Part shown: one piece after another, positions 24,020 to 32,774 of the stretch
Layout: each line of letters starts with the position of its first letter
How positions within the stretch are numbered: the stretch's first letter is position 1
Assembly: GCF_032773895.1 (NCBI RefSeq)
Contig: NZ_CP120416.1
Location: forward strand, 2,850,001-2,914,000
Length of the DNA stretch: 64,000 nucleotides
Direction of reading: 5' to 3'
Origin: Teredinibacter sp. KSP-S5-2
Lineage (GTDB): Bacteria > Pseudomonadota > Gammaproteobacteria > Pseudomonadales > Cellvibrionaceae
Made by a program: the position numbers and the translations under genes
The notes under the pieces: model-generated
Told to the model about the DNA's origin: nothing
The model's database searches: none
Seen by the model: only the letters and a program-made list of their open reading frames with translations

Positions 24020-25694
24020 TCACGGGAAATCAAATATACTATCCTCTATCTTATTTTTCTTTGGAGAAATAAAACATCAAGACTTAGACTTCTTTCACGG
24101 ATCGACAGAGTTATTTGTTGAACTAACGTTTGGAGATATTGATGAAACTGACAAAACGACGTTTAAAAAATATCTAACATCTGAAGAAAAAGTTATTGTT
24201 AGGAAATCTGCTTTTTTAGGTGGTAGCTTTGAATATCGTGGTTATATTGAAAATCCAACTGAAGAATGGTTGCAAGAAGTAAATGCATCAGCCTATACAA
24301 AACGAGAACTTGCGAGTAGCTTACCGCTCTATCCATTTATTCCAGATTCAGGCCGTATAACAAAACAAAATATCATAGATGCTCAAAACTCATATATTGA
24401 GGAAAATTTTAACGAAATTGAGTTTAAGTTTGAATTAGAAAGCACCAATTTCCTTGGATTAAAAACGGTTGCAAAAGGAATATTTGGTGAAGTTTTCTTT
24501 ATTCCCGCAGTTAAAGAGGCATCCGATGACTTTACCTCAAAGGAATCTAGTATTTTTGGGAAGATGTACGCTGATGTTGTCTCCTTAATGTCAGAAAGTA
24601 ATGACGAATGGAAAGATACCAAAACAAAGCTTGGAAAGTTGTTCTCCATGCTAAATAAAAAAGACGACGAAGGAAATGATAATATCGAGCGCCCACAACA
24701 ACTAATTGATTTTGAGAAGGAATTAGCTGATGAGTTAGTGTCTTGGGGTGCAAAAGTAGATATCGAAGTTAGTGCTCCTGACATTGAAAGCGTGTTTAAA
24801 GCCAATACCCAAGTCTGGGTCGATGATGGCGTTAGAACAGACATAAAACGTAAAGGCCATGGACTACAAAGGGCGCTAACTGTTGCGTTGATACAGGTGG
24901 TAGCTAAGAGGGCTATTGCTTCTGCTGGAAACGAAGATGATGAAAATCAGAGCAATAGAAAATCATCGAATTCTAGATATTTCATATTTGAGGAACCAGA
25001 ACTGTATTTGCACCCTCAAGCACAAAGGTCATTATTTGATTCATTCGTGGGTTTATCTGAGTCTGGAAGTCAGGTTGTTTTATGTACCCATTCTAGTGGC
25101 CTTATTGATGTTGAAAGATATAAATCTATATATATAGCAACTAAAGAGAATGAAGATGCTGGGACTAAAGTCAAGCAATGCACAGATGAATTATTTATAG
25201 GCGATTCTAAGAAGGACTTTAATCTATCATACTGGATAAATCCTGATAGAGGTGAGCTTTTTTTTGCCAGTAAGGTGATTCTGTTGGAGGGAGCCACAGA
25301 GAAAACTGTTATTCCTCTCCTGGCAAAAAAGTTGGGTGTTTTCAACTACGAACACACCCTTATTGATTGTGGTTCAAAAGACAACATTCCATTATACATT
25401 GCATTAATGAATAAGTTTTCTATTCCGTATATTGCAGTTTATGATAAAGACCACCAAGCTCACAAAAATGCTGATGCAATCGTGTGCGCAGACAAATCAA
25501 CTGAGAAAATTGAAAATGAGATCCGTGATGATATAGGCGCTTCCATTGTTCTAGAAAATGATATTGAGGAAGAGCTTAGCCTGCCAAATGGAGGTTCTAG
25601 TAAGCCATATGTAGCACTAAATCATATTACTTCAAGCGATTTTGTTCTGCGACCTGAAATGATAGAAAAAATTACGCGTATATATAATACGTAG
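23925..25694 (+). CDS. OLD-family ATP-dependent endonuclease
   Basis: 589 residues. The N-terminal ABC/SMC-like ATPase has Walker A GQNNHGKSN (29-37) and a Walker B/signature region FIFEEPELYLHPQAQ (~353-367), with a dimerisation segment between. The C-terminal Toprim domain has LLEGATEK (Glu ~455) and VYDKD (~505-509), the acidic residues that bind metal in OLD nucleases. OLD proteins nick or degrade DNA and often act in phage defence, alone (class 1) or with a helicase (class 2, Gabija GajA). No UvrD-like helicase follows, so a class 1 protein or a new pairing with the DUF2130 gene 64 bp downstream is likely. The start was chosen because MKIEKIWIKNWRS is the typical OLD N-terminus. Confidence 0.9.
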   Translation: MKIEKIWIKNWRSVKEEMLQAQDLMVIIGQNNHGKSNILSSILFFFGEIKHQDLDFFHGSTELFVELTFGDIDETDKTTFKKYLTSEEKVIVRKSAFLGGSFEYRGYIENPTEEWLQEVNASAYTKRELASSLPLYPFIPDSGRITKQNIIDAQNSYIEENFNEIEFKFELESTNFLGLKTVAKGIFGEVFFIPAVKEASDDFTSKESSIFGKMYADVVSLMSESNDEWKDTKTKLGKLFSMLNKKDDEGNDNIERPQQLIDFEKELADELVSWGAKVDIEVSAPDIESVFKANTQVWVDDGVRTDIKRKGHGLQRALTVALIQVVAKRAIASAGNEDDENQSNRKSSNSRYFIFEEPELYLHPQAQRSLFDSFVGLSESGSQVVLCTHSSGLIDVERYKSIYIATKENEDAGTKVKQCTDELFIGDSKKDFNLSYWINPDRGELFFASKVILLEGATEKTVIPLLAKKLGVFNYEHTLIDCGSKDNIPLYIALMNKFSIPYIAVYDKDHQAHKNADAIVCADKSTEKIENEIRDDIGASIVLENDIEEELSLPNGGSSKPYVALNHITSSDFVLRPEMIEKITRIYNT

Positions 25695-25758
25695 ACTTCA
25701 TCAGAACAAGATTAGGGCTACACCCTAAAACATGATTTTCTATTGAAGGAAAAGAATA

Positions 25759-27096
25759 ATGAATGAAATAATTTGCCCACATTGTAAAAAAGCATTCAAA
25801 GTTGACGAAGCTGGGTACGCGGATATTTTAAAACAGGTTCGCGACAGTGAATTTGATCAACAGCTGCATGAGCGTCTTGAGCTTGCTGAAAAGGATAAAC
25901 TGAAGGAAGTAGAACTTGCCAAGAGTAATGTCAGAAATGATATGCAGGAAGCTGCTGCAACCAAGGATGCTGAAATTAAGGAACTGAAAGCAAAGTTGGA
26001 TGCTGGCGAGGTTTCACGACAACTAGCCGTAGCGGAAGCGCTTAAAGCCGTTGAGAAAGAGCGTGATATACTTGCCAATGAGCTCAAGAACACAAAAAAA
26101 GATCATCAAGCTGTTTTGGCTCTAGCTGAGGAAAAACTTAACTCTAAAGATGTAGAGCAAAAACTAGCCATTAAAGAGGCGATAACTAAAGTTGAAATAG
26201 AGCGAGACGAATTAAAAAATACTATTAAACAGGCGGAGTTAGAAAAACAGCTTGCTGAAAATGCCCTTAGAGATAAGTACGAAACACAAATAAAAGATCG
26301 TGATGATGCAATTGAGCGTCTCCGTGATATGAAGGCTCGCCTATCTACCAAAATGGTTGGTGAAACCCTAGAACAGCATTGTGAAACAGAGTTTAACCGA
26401 ATTCGTGCAACCGCTTTCCCCAATGCATATTTCGAAAAAGACAATGACGCACAAACTGGTAGCAAGGGCGACTACATATTTCGCGACTTAGATGATACCG
26501 ATACAGAAATTGTATCAATAATGTTTGAAATGAAGAATCAGAGTGACGAAACAGCCACCAAGAAGAAAAACGAGGATTTCCTGAAACAGCTTGATAAGGA
26601 TCGTACTGACAAAAATTGTGAATACGCGGTTCTCGTATCTCTTCTTGAACCGGATAGCGACCTTTATAACTCGGGTATTGTTGATGTCTCTCACCGCCAC
26701 CAAAAGACATATATCATACGACCACAATTCTTTATTCCAATGATTACTTTACTCAGAAACGCTTCGCAGAATTCTCTAAAATACAAAAAAGAACTTGCAA
26801 TAGTTAAAGCTCAAAACATCGACATTACAAATTTCGAAAACGAATTAGATACCTTTAAGTCGGGTTTTGCTCGAAATTACGAACTAGCATCCAAGAAATT
26901 TAAAACAGCTATACAGGAAATTGATAAAACTATCGATCATCTTCAAAAGACTAAGGATGCTCTGCTTGGATCTGAAAACAATCTCCGCCTAGCCAACAAC
27001 AAAGCTGATGACTTAACACTCAAGAAATTAACTAAAAATAACCCCACGATGGCCGAAAAATTTGCTGAACTTGAGAACGATGAGACATCTAATTAA
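25759..27096 (+). CDS. DUF2130 protein: zinc finger, coiled coil, nuclease-like domain
   Basis: 445 residues. The N-terminus ICPHCKKAF is half a zinc ribbon. A long charged coiled coil (~25-200) follows. The DUF2130 domain (~205-370) contains KGDYIFRD and SIMFEMKNQ, where D, E and K fit a PD-(D/E)xK restriction-endonuclease core. A second helical segment closes the protein. The biological role of DUF2130 is not settled; a DNA-cleaving activity is inferred from the motif. It follows the OLD gene by 64 bp on the same strand with AAGGAAAAG as ribosome site, so the two probably form an operon and may act together in defence. Confidence 0.82.
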   Translation: MNEIICPHCKKAFKVDEAGYADILKQVRDSEFDQQLHERLELAEKDKLKEVELAKSNVRNDMQEAAATKDAEIKELKAKLDAGEVSRQLAVAEALKAVEKERDILANELKNTKKDHQAVLALAEEKLNSKDVEQKLAIKEAITKVEIERDELKNTIKQAELEKQLAENALRDKYETQIKDRDDAIERLRDMKARLSTKMVGETLEQHCETEFNRIRATAFPNAYFEKDNDAQTGSKGDYIFRDLDDTDTEIVSIMFEMKNQSDETATKKKNEDFLKQLDKDRTDKNCEYAVLVSLLEPDSDLYNSGIVDVSHRHQKTYIIRPQFFIPMITLLRNASQNSLKYKKELAIVKAQNIDITNFENELDTFKSGFARNYELASKKFKTAIQEIDKTIDHLQKTKDALLGSENNLRLANNKADDLTLKKLTKNNPTMAEKFAELENDETSN

Positions 27097-27238
27097 TAAT
27101 AAATTGTAATCTGTCGCCATTTATAGAAAGAACGTTCGTTTTCGAAAAATATCTACGTTAACTACTAGCCGTTAACAGACTAAAGTAGTAGAAAAAATAA
27201 CTAGAGACTTCGTTTATTTAGTTTTGGGGGGAGCAAAT

Positions 27239-27562
27239 ATGCAAGGCAACGAATTCTACATCTTCCTACTTCTAGCATCTGTTTACGGGTTATTTATTTT
27301 GCTAAAAGATAAAAAGAACCCACCCACGGAAACCTTTACCTGTGCACGCTGCAATAAGCAGGAGAAGTATTCCCCCCGCACCATTAATGCCTGGCGCAGG
27401 GGCTATGACCGACTCTATTGTTATACCTGCCATAGTCAATGGTTAAAAGACCACCCTTTCAGGCAAACCGCCGCCGATACTCGCGGTGGGTGCCTGAGTG
27501 TTTTTATTATTGTTGTACTTGTTCCACCAACTATCTATAGCGTTGCCAAGTTATTTTTTTAA
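27239..27562 (+). CDS. Small membrane protein with two CxxC pairs
   Basis: 107 residues from the ATG at 27239, chosen because GGGGGGAG lies five to twelve bases upstream; a TTG at 27224 is in frame but overlaps that site. An N-terminal transmembrane helix (~8-22), a cytoplasmic or periplasmic loop with FTCARCNKQ and YCYTCHSQW (four Cys, zinc-ribbon spacing) and a C-terminal helix are visible. No family recognised. It follows the DUF2130 gene by ~140 bp and precedes the phospholipase by 58 bp, so its partner is unclear. Confidence 0.65.
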   Translation: MQGNEFYIFLLLASVYGLFILLKDKKNPPTETFTCARCNKQEKYSPRTINAWRRGYDRLYCYTCHSQWLKDHPFRQTAADTRGGCLSVFIIVVLVPPTIYSVAKLFF

Positions 27563-27620
27563 TTCGCACAAATCAAGAATCCATTTCATCACAACTTACG
27601 CCATAAAAAAGGGTGAAGAT

Positions 27621-28997
27621 ATGACGACTAACCTGGAATTAAACAATCGAAAATTAGTGGATGGGAATACCCGTCTGTTCTCACTGAGTTTTACGTTGTT
27701 TGCTGTAATTCTTTCCTTCCTTCCCATTCAGTCCAGCGCGAATACGGAAGCGGGGTTCTTTAATATCGGCCATATGACCAATACAACCAATGCGGTGAAT
27801 TACGCCGTAAAAAATGGTGCTAATGGTGTTGAGGTGGATTTGCGCTTTGATAAAAACGGTGTGCCGGATCGATTCCGGCATGGCGCGCCCTGTGATTGTA
27901 GTTGTGGCGTTTTAGGTGTGTGTACGGTGCTGTCGAATGAAGGTGGCTGTCTGGCCGGGGAATCGGCCAAGCGACTGTTGAACCATATTGCTAGTAAACA
28001 ACAATTGGCGTTGGTTGTTATCGATAGCAAGGTCTCTAAATCCGATAATTTAAATACCTATGGCACTAACGTGGTTAAAACTCTGGACGCTGAGCTGTTT
28101 GATAAGGGCTTTACCGGCAATGTGATTGTTGGTGTGGCCAAGCCAGACACATTGGGGTATTTACAAGCGGCTGCACTACAGGCTCAAAAGTCTTCTTATG
28201 CTGCGAGGTATTACTTCAGTATTGACCAGGGTGGCGACGATACAGTTGGCATTATAGAAAAGTTAATTTCATTGGAGCCGGCCACGAGTAATCGGGTTTA
28301 CGGCACGGGCATTTCTGCCTGTGCGGCAGGCCAATATTACGAAGCCATTACCTTGGGTAACGCCAACCAGCGCCAGGGCGTGGTCGGTAGTGTGTATATC
28401 TGGACGATTGATAAAGCGGGCTCAATGAAAAAGTACATTCGAAGTGGCGCCTTGGGCATTATGACCAACCACCCTGGCCGGCTGGATGACATTCTGAAAA
28501 AACAGAAGATTAAAAAAGCAGCCCCTGGGAGTTTAATCCCCTCTTCCACCAGTACCGATATTGTTAGAGGTATTAAGCAGTGTGACTGCGACTATCACCC
28601 TGGCGGCTGCACGATTAGTAAACCCGCCCCTGCCGGGTATGCCTGTGATTGCAGTTATAAAGGCGCATGGACATGTGGAGGCAGTACGGTGACTTGCCTG
28701 GACGATCAATCGCCCTTCTGTAAAGAACCCGACAAATCGATTGATTCCTGCGTACAAGGTGGCGGTGACTGCCAAGGCTATAAAAATGTGACATGCGATT
28801 GTGATTACCACAAAGGCGGCTGCACCATTAGCAAAGCCGCCGTACCCAATACCGCGTGCAAATGCAGCTACAAAGGGTTTTGGACTTGCGGCGGTAAGAT
28901 AGACAAGTGTAAGGATTTCTCATCGCCCTATTGCCTGTCACCGGATAAATCCAAGCAATCTTGCTTACAGGGCCAGGGAGACTGTGGGGGGTATTAA
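27621..28997 (+). CDS. Secreted sphingomyelinase D-like phospholipase with Cys-rich repeats
   Basis: 458 residues from the ATG at 27621, preferred to an in-frame start at 27498 because it gives a normal signal peptide (cleavage near residue 40, SSA|N). Residues ~45-295 match the GDPD-like phospholipase D of Loxosceles venom and Corynebacterium PLD: H51 in NIGHMTN, E71 and D73 in VEVDLRFD, H87 in RHGAPCDC, D135 and K137 in VIDSK, W261 in VYIWTID and the closing NHPGRLDDIL. These enzymes split sphingomyelin or lysophospholipids, forming cyclic phosphates, and are potent toxins. Residues 319-387 and 390-458 are two tandem ~69-residue Cys-rich repeats (CDCDYH, GGCTIS, CSYKG.WTCGG, SP.C..PDKS..SC). 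Their family is unknown to me. All catalytic residues appear intact. Confidence 0.88.
   Translation: MTTNLELNNRKLVDGNTRLFSLSFTLFAVILSFLPIQSSANTEAGFFNIGHMTNTTNAVNYAVKNGANGVEVDLRFDKNGVPDRFRHGAPCDCSCGVLGVCTVLSNEGGCLAGESAKRLLNHIASKQQLALVVIDSKVSKSDNLNTYGTNVVKTLDAELFDKGFTGNVIVGVAKPDTLGYLQAAALQAQKSSYAARYYFSIDQGGDDTVGIIEKLISLEPATSNRVYGTGISACAAGQYYEAITLGNANQRQGVVGSVYIWTIDKAGSMKKYIRSGALGIMTNHPGRLDDILKKQKIKKAAPGSLIPSSTSTDIVRGIKQCDCDYHPGGCTISKPAPAGYACDCSYKGAWTCGGSTVTCLDDQSPFCKEPDKSIDSCVQGGGDCQGYKNVTCDCDYHKGGCTISKAAVPNTACKCSYKGFWTCGGKIDKCKDFSSPYCLSPDKSKQSCLQGQGDCGGY
28578..28994 (+). repeat. Two tandem Cys-rich repeats in the phospholipase
   Basis: Two protein repeats of about 69 residues, each beginning CDCDYH and ending GDC.GY, with all Cys positions shared. 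DNA identity between the halves is lower than protein identity, so the duplication is not recent. Confidence 0.8.
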
Positions 28998-29056
28998 GTG
29001 AGCGTGTATTATTACACCAAGCCAGTTCCTTTACCCTTTGTTGCCAGGATGACCCA

Positions 29057-29272
29057 ATGCTAGAACTATCTGACGCAGTAATACCACTTCTTGTTCACGC
29101 TTTGAGGGATGCTGTTCGTTACAACGAACAACTTTTACAAAGTGAAACTCTTAGAAACCGAGATGAGTACGAAGAATACTTGGTTGAAGTTAGCCAGCTT
29201 TATGCGGAAGTGAAAACTCTGTACAAAAAATTTGAAGCGGATGTCGGTAATTTTATTGAAGACATTTGGTAA
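29057..29272 (+). CDS. Small hypothetical helical protein
   Basis: 71 residues from the ATG at 29057, which has AGGA upstream; the frame is open further back into the end of the phospholipase gene. The product is acidic and predicted mostly helical, with no Cys, signal or membrane segment. No family recognised. It is followed closely by a small membrane protein at 29314 and may be co-transcribed with it. Confidence 0.5.
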   Translation: MLELSDAVIPLLVHALRDAVRYNEQLLQSETLRNRDEYEEYLVEVSQLYAEVKTLYKKFEADVGNFIEDIW

Positions 29273-29313
29273 TTGAGTAAAAGATTCTGAAAAGTAAAAC
29301 TGGGGAGAATTTT

Positions 29314-29691
29314 ATGGAGTATGCATTTTGGTCAGAAAGATTGGAAAAGATGCATGAACAATCTTTCAACTACTGGAAGATGATAATGGGTATACCACTA
29401 TTAACTCTTGGTTGGAGTTATGCCAACCAGGAGCCTTTCTCAAATATTGAGGTATGTGTGTACTCTCTTCTTATCGGTGGGTTCCTTTATTTTTTAACGC
29501 AGGGGATTCAAAAATTTTACCTTGTATTTCGGGGAATACACGAGGAGTTGAAGTTAGCATTAGCAGATAAATATGGCCCTTATTCAGACGGCATTAAATC
29601 TTTCAGCGTACTTGGAGACGCCCAACTATGGTCGGTGGCCGTGATTATCTGGGCGCTCTGCACGTTATTAATTCTATCGAACAAGGTATAA
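29314..29691 (+). CDS. Small three-helix membrane protein
   Basis: 125 residues with three hydrophobic helices (~22-40, 48-66 and 104-121) and a charged middle loop containing a Lys/Glu-rich stretch. A GGGGAG ribosome site precedes the ATG. No family recognised. It follows the 71-residue gene by 41 bp on the same strand, which suggests a two-gene unit of unknown role. Confidence 0.6.
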   Translation: MEYAFWSERLEKMHEQSFNYWKMIMGIPLLTLGWSYANQEPFSNIEVCVYSLLIGGFLYFLTQGIQKFYLVFRGIHEELKLALADKYGPYSDGIKSFSVLGDAQLWSVAVIIWALCTLLILSNKV

Positions 29692-29730
29692 AATGTATTT
29701 TCGCTTAACCTGAGCGATTTAATATTTCAG

Positions 29731-29791
29731 TTTTTTGACACACCCTATCCCACACATTTTTTCACTGTCATTTTTTCACTGTCACTTTTTA
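29731..29791. repeat. Short direct repeats TTTTTTCACTGTCA
   Basis: Two adjacent copies of TTTTTTCACTGTCA run into CTTTTTAC. They lie in the 197-bp gap between the small membrane gene and RidA and may be slippage products. Confidence 0.6.
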
Positions 29792-29888
29792 CAGCTTACT
29801 CACACTGCCCAATCGGAGGAACATGCGCGCCACAATCAAGCGAATGTTTTGATGTCATTAATTTGAATTGGAAAAGTAGGTAAGCACT

Positions 29889-30287
29889 ATGTTCGACAAG
29901 GTGAACCCACCCACCCGCCACAATCCCAGTGGCTATACTCACGGTGTTATTGTCCCTAACGGAAAAAGAATGATGTTTATTTCCGGGCAACTTTCTGGAA
30001 ATATTGAAGGTGTATTGGAAAGCGATGACTTGGTAACACAATTTGGTCAATGTTTGGATAATGTGCTTAAGGTGGTTGAAGCCGCAGGCGGCACCGCGGA
30101 CAGCATCGCCAAGCTCAAGGTGTTTATTACCGATTTCCCAACTTACCACGCTAAGAAAACCGAAATTGCGGTGTTGTGGAGCGCACGTTTTGGTGCGGAA
30201 TACCCGGCGATGACAATTATTGATGTGAAGGAATTGTTTGACCCGCGCGGCAAGGTTGAAATGGAAGCGATTGCTTACGTGGATTAA
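29889..30287 (+). CDS. RidA/YjgF family protein
   Basis: 132 residues covering a complete RidA fold. Family marks are YTHGVIVPNGKRMMFISGQLSG at the N-terminus, a central helix and the C-terminal segment AEYPAMTIIDVKELFDPRGKVEMEAIA. RidA proteins hydrolyse reactive 2-aminoacrylate-type enamine/imine intermediates. The catalytic Arg region (normally R105 in RidA) appears changed here, because the strand reads EYPAMTIIDV, so a relative with another function is possible. Stands alone on the plus strand. Confidence 0.85.
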   Translation: MFDKVNPPTRHNPSGYTHGVIVPNGKRMMFISGQLSGNIEGVLESDDLVTQFGQCLDNVLKVVEAAGGTADSIAKLKVFITDFPTYHAKKTEIAVLWSARFGAEYPAMTIIDVKELFDPRGKVEMEAIAYVD

Positions 30288-30591
30288 TGCTCTGCCTAGC
30301 CCTCACTGCCCGATTGAACTGGTGTTAATTTTTTAATTGGGCAGTGCGCACTGTTATAGGGCAAACTCAAACACGCTTTCTCTGCTTTTGAACCTGCCCC
30401 CGTTGTCTATTTGGTTGCACTGTCACGATTCAGCTCACGGAATCGCCCTTTGTTACGCCGTTTTCGTTATCCCATGCTATCTTTTAAGGTAGCCGGTTTG
30501 TATCCAACCGAGCGATATATAGCCTCTGCACAGCTTGTTTTACCTAGCTGCCTATGTAGGGTGAACACAACGGAAACGGAACCAACATGCC
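30288..30591. other. Intergenic region with a hairpin
   Basis: CACTGCCC at 30304-30311 and GGGCAGTG at 30339-30346 form an extended stem (with ATT/AAT pairs) around a loop that includes a T6 run. It may end the RidA transcript. The remainder shows no gene. Confidence 0.5.
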
Positions 30592-32139
30592 ATGCGCGGT
30601 CGTTACAAGCTGATCATAGCGCCCTTCCTCACCGGACTTGGGGTTTTTGTCCTCTCCGGCTTACTGGCCGCCTTATTCCTGAGTATTTCCCTCCGCAGCG
30701 AGTCTGAACGCTATGCGGTCAAGCTGGTTCAGCGCATGGATAACATGGCAATTGATGCGCTGCAAATTCTGTTCAATTTGAACAACCGGGGGTTAACCCA
30801 ATGTGACGACGTCACTCGTCGGGTAATGCAGCAGCAAATATTCCTTTCCCCTTATGTAATCGAAATCGGTTTTTTCGAAAATGACCGTCTGGTGTGTACT
30901 ACTGGTACTGGCAGGTTGGAAAAGCCCATTGATACGGGTGAACCCGATTATGTGGGGCCGAATAACTCCGAGGTTTACGTTCGGGAGAATATGAATCTAC
31001 TGCTGTTTGATAATTACACCATGGATGCCGTTTTGGTGAGGCGTGGCCAATTTGAGACGGTGATTGACCCGACCAGAATGGATATTCTGGATGTACCTTA
31101 TGTGCAATGGCAGGCGGTATACGACAGAGGTGACAAGACGCTTAACCTGGCCGGCACCAAAGGCGTATATGACTCGGTTAAGGCGCACCCCATGCGTTTC
31201 GGTGGTTCTGCGCTGGTGTGCAGTCAGAGCGCCAAAGTGGAAGGCATGCGCATTAATAAGAATCACTGTGTGGCAGTGCTGATGGATGTGAAGCAAATGC
31301 TGTCTTATCGCCGTCATGAGTTAGTTCTCTACAGCTTGCTGACGATGATTCTTGGTTTTGTCTCAGCTGTCGCCGTCAGAATCAATATGACCCACCGCCG
31401 CTCGATCCGCAGCCGGATTACCAAAGGCCTGACTCAGGGCTCATTTTATTGGTTGTATCAACCCATTGTTGATATGCAAACCGGCAAGGTGATTGGCTGT
31501 GAGGCACTGGCCCGGTTTCAGGATATGTATGGCACGCTCACTCCGGACCGATTTATTCCTATGTTGCGCGAGATGCAATTAACCTGGACATTCACTTCCA
31601 GAATGATTGAGTACGTGCTGAAAGACCTGGATGCCCAGCCTCTTCCCGATGATTTTCGAGTATCGCTGAATATTTTCCCCTACGATATTGAACGCGGTGC
31701 CGTTGCACGTATTCGCGATATTAAAGGTTTAAAAGAAACGCGCTTTAAGGTTTGCCTGGAAGTGACGGAAGATGAATATCTGGATACTCCGGTTGCCCAT
31801 AAATATTTAAATGCGTTGAAGAATGAAGGTATGGCGCTGTCTGTGGATGATTTTGGCACGGGCTACAGTAATTTAAAAACCTTAACCAGCATGCATTTTG
31901 ATTACCTGAAAATTGACCGCTCTTTTGTCAAAGATATTGAAACCGAAGGGCTAAAAAAATCGATTATTCCGCAGATAATGGATATTGGGCAAAAGTACAA
32001 TCTGAAAATTATTGCCGAGGGTGTGGAAACCTCGGATCAACATGAGTTGCTGCAAAAACTCGGTGTGCATTATGGTCAGGGTTGGCGCTACGGCAAACCC
32101 ATGTTATCTATCGACCTTGTTGGGCTGATTAATTTGTAA
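30592..32139 (+). CDS. Membrane-bound EAL c-di-GMP phosphodiesterase (CSS-EAL type)
   Basis: 515 residues. TM1 (~6-30), a periplasmic domain (~30-240) containing the Cys pair in LVCSQSAK and NKNHCVAV that recalls the CSS domain of PdeC-type enzymes, TM2 (~243-262), and a cytoplasmic EAL domain (~275-510). The EAL core is intact: GCEALARF, the loop-6 DDFGTGYS and KIDRSF, and IAEGVET. It should hydrolyse c-di-GMP to pGpG, and the periplasmic cysteines may respond to redox. The ATG is preceded by a weak ribosome site. Monocistronic; it converges with the minus-strand sulfotransferase. Confidence 0.92.
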   Translation: MRGRYKLIIAPFLTGLGVFVLSGLLAALFLSISLRSESERYAVKLVQRMDNMAIDALQILFNLNNRGLTQCDDVTRRVMQQQIFLSPYVIEIGFFENDRLVCTTGTGRLEKPIDTGEPDYVGPNNSEVYVRENMNLLLFDNYTMDAVLVRRGQFETVIDPTRMDILDVPYVQWQAVYDRGDKTLNLAGTKGVYDSVKAHPMRFGGSALVCSQSAKVEGMRINKNHCVAVLMDVKQMLSYRRHELVLYSLLTMILGFVSAVAVRINMTHRRSIRSRITKGLTQGSFYWLYQPIVDMQTGKVIGCEALARFQDMYGTLTPDRFIPMLREMQLTWTFTSRMIEYVLKDLDAQPLPDDFRVSLNIFPYDIERGAVARIRDIKGLKETRFKVCLEVTEDEYLDTPVAHKYLNALKNEGMALSVDDFGTGYSNLKTLTSMHFDYLKIDRSFVKDIETEGLKKSIIPQIMDIGQKYNLKIIAEGVETSDQHELLQKLGVHYGQGWRYGKPMLSIDLVGLINL

Positions 32140-32155
32140 TTGCTTAACGACGCGA

Positions 32156-32764
32156 TTACAACCTGGATTCGATTTTATTTTTGTGTGTAATGCTTTCCCA
32201 ATAGGTTATCCGACGCCCTTGATTCACATGGGGGAATGTCGGATTGCCGGTTTCGTTTTCCAACGTATACCCCAAACAAAATTGTTGAAGTATTTTACCC
32301 GCATTGCTCTCTGTGATGTCCACTGTTAGAAACCGCTCTGGCATGTTGGACATGTATGCCATCACCCCATCATGATGGGTTTGGTAGCAGTGATTCAGGT
32401 AGTGGTCGCTGTAATCGGTTTTATTTTCAAAATCAGGAAATGCGTTTTGAAAACACCGCTGTATCGCAGGTTCAAAAACGTGTTTATCTCGCGCCCATTG
32501 TTTGCGCATGCTTTTTAGTAACCGCCGGATTGAAAGCAGCCATAATTCCTTTGGACGTTCCAGATAAATACATTTTGCATTCGGGTATTGTTGAAGCAGT
32601 TTTGGGTAATCGATAAAAACGGGAGTATCGGCAACGACATCAGCCTGTTCAAATACGCTACGGGTATAAGCGGTGTGAGCAACGGTAAAACCGAGTTCGA
32701 GTAAATAGGCACAGGCACTGGTGGTGCCGGTACGCGGCAGGCTGACAATAAATAGTTTACTCAT
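32156..32764 (-). CDS. Sulfotransferase family protein
   Basis: 202 residues with a P-loop-like sulfotransferase fold. The 5'-phosphosulfate loop is FIVSLPRTGTTSA (~5-17). A 3'-phosphate-binding strand and helix may be IYLERPKELWLLSIRR (~86-101). It would transfer sulfate from PAPS to a hydroxyl or amine acceptor, unidentified here. The ATG lies 10 bp after the stop of a PAP-phosphatase-like gene, in the same operon. That pairing is telling, because sulfotransferases release PAP, which that phosphatase degrades. The protein is shorter than eukaryotic homologs but complete. Confidence 0.8.
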   Translation of the reverse strand: MSKLFIVSLPRTGTTSACAYLLELGFTVAHTAYTRSVFEQADVVADTPVFIDYPKLLQQYPNAKCIYLERPKELWLLSIRRLLKSMRKQWARDKHVFEPAIQRCFQNAFPDFENKTDYSDHYLNHCYQTHHDGVMAYMSNMPERFLTVDITESNAGKILQQFCLGYTLENETGNPTFPHVNQGRRITYWESITHKNKIESRL

Positions 32765-32774
32765 GCCGTTTTAC

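Noticed and set aside
28997-29060. Frameshift joining the phospholipase to the small ORF after it
   Set aside because: The phospholipase ends cleanly after the second Cys repeat, and the next ORF has its own ribosome site and unrelated content.
30411-30707. A 98-codon plus-strand frame overlapping the EAL start
   Set aside because: Runs out of frame into the EAL gene and has no conserved feature.
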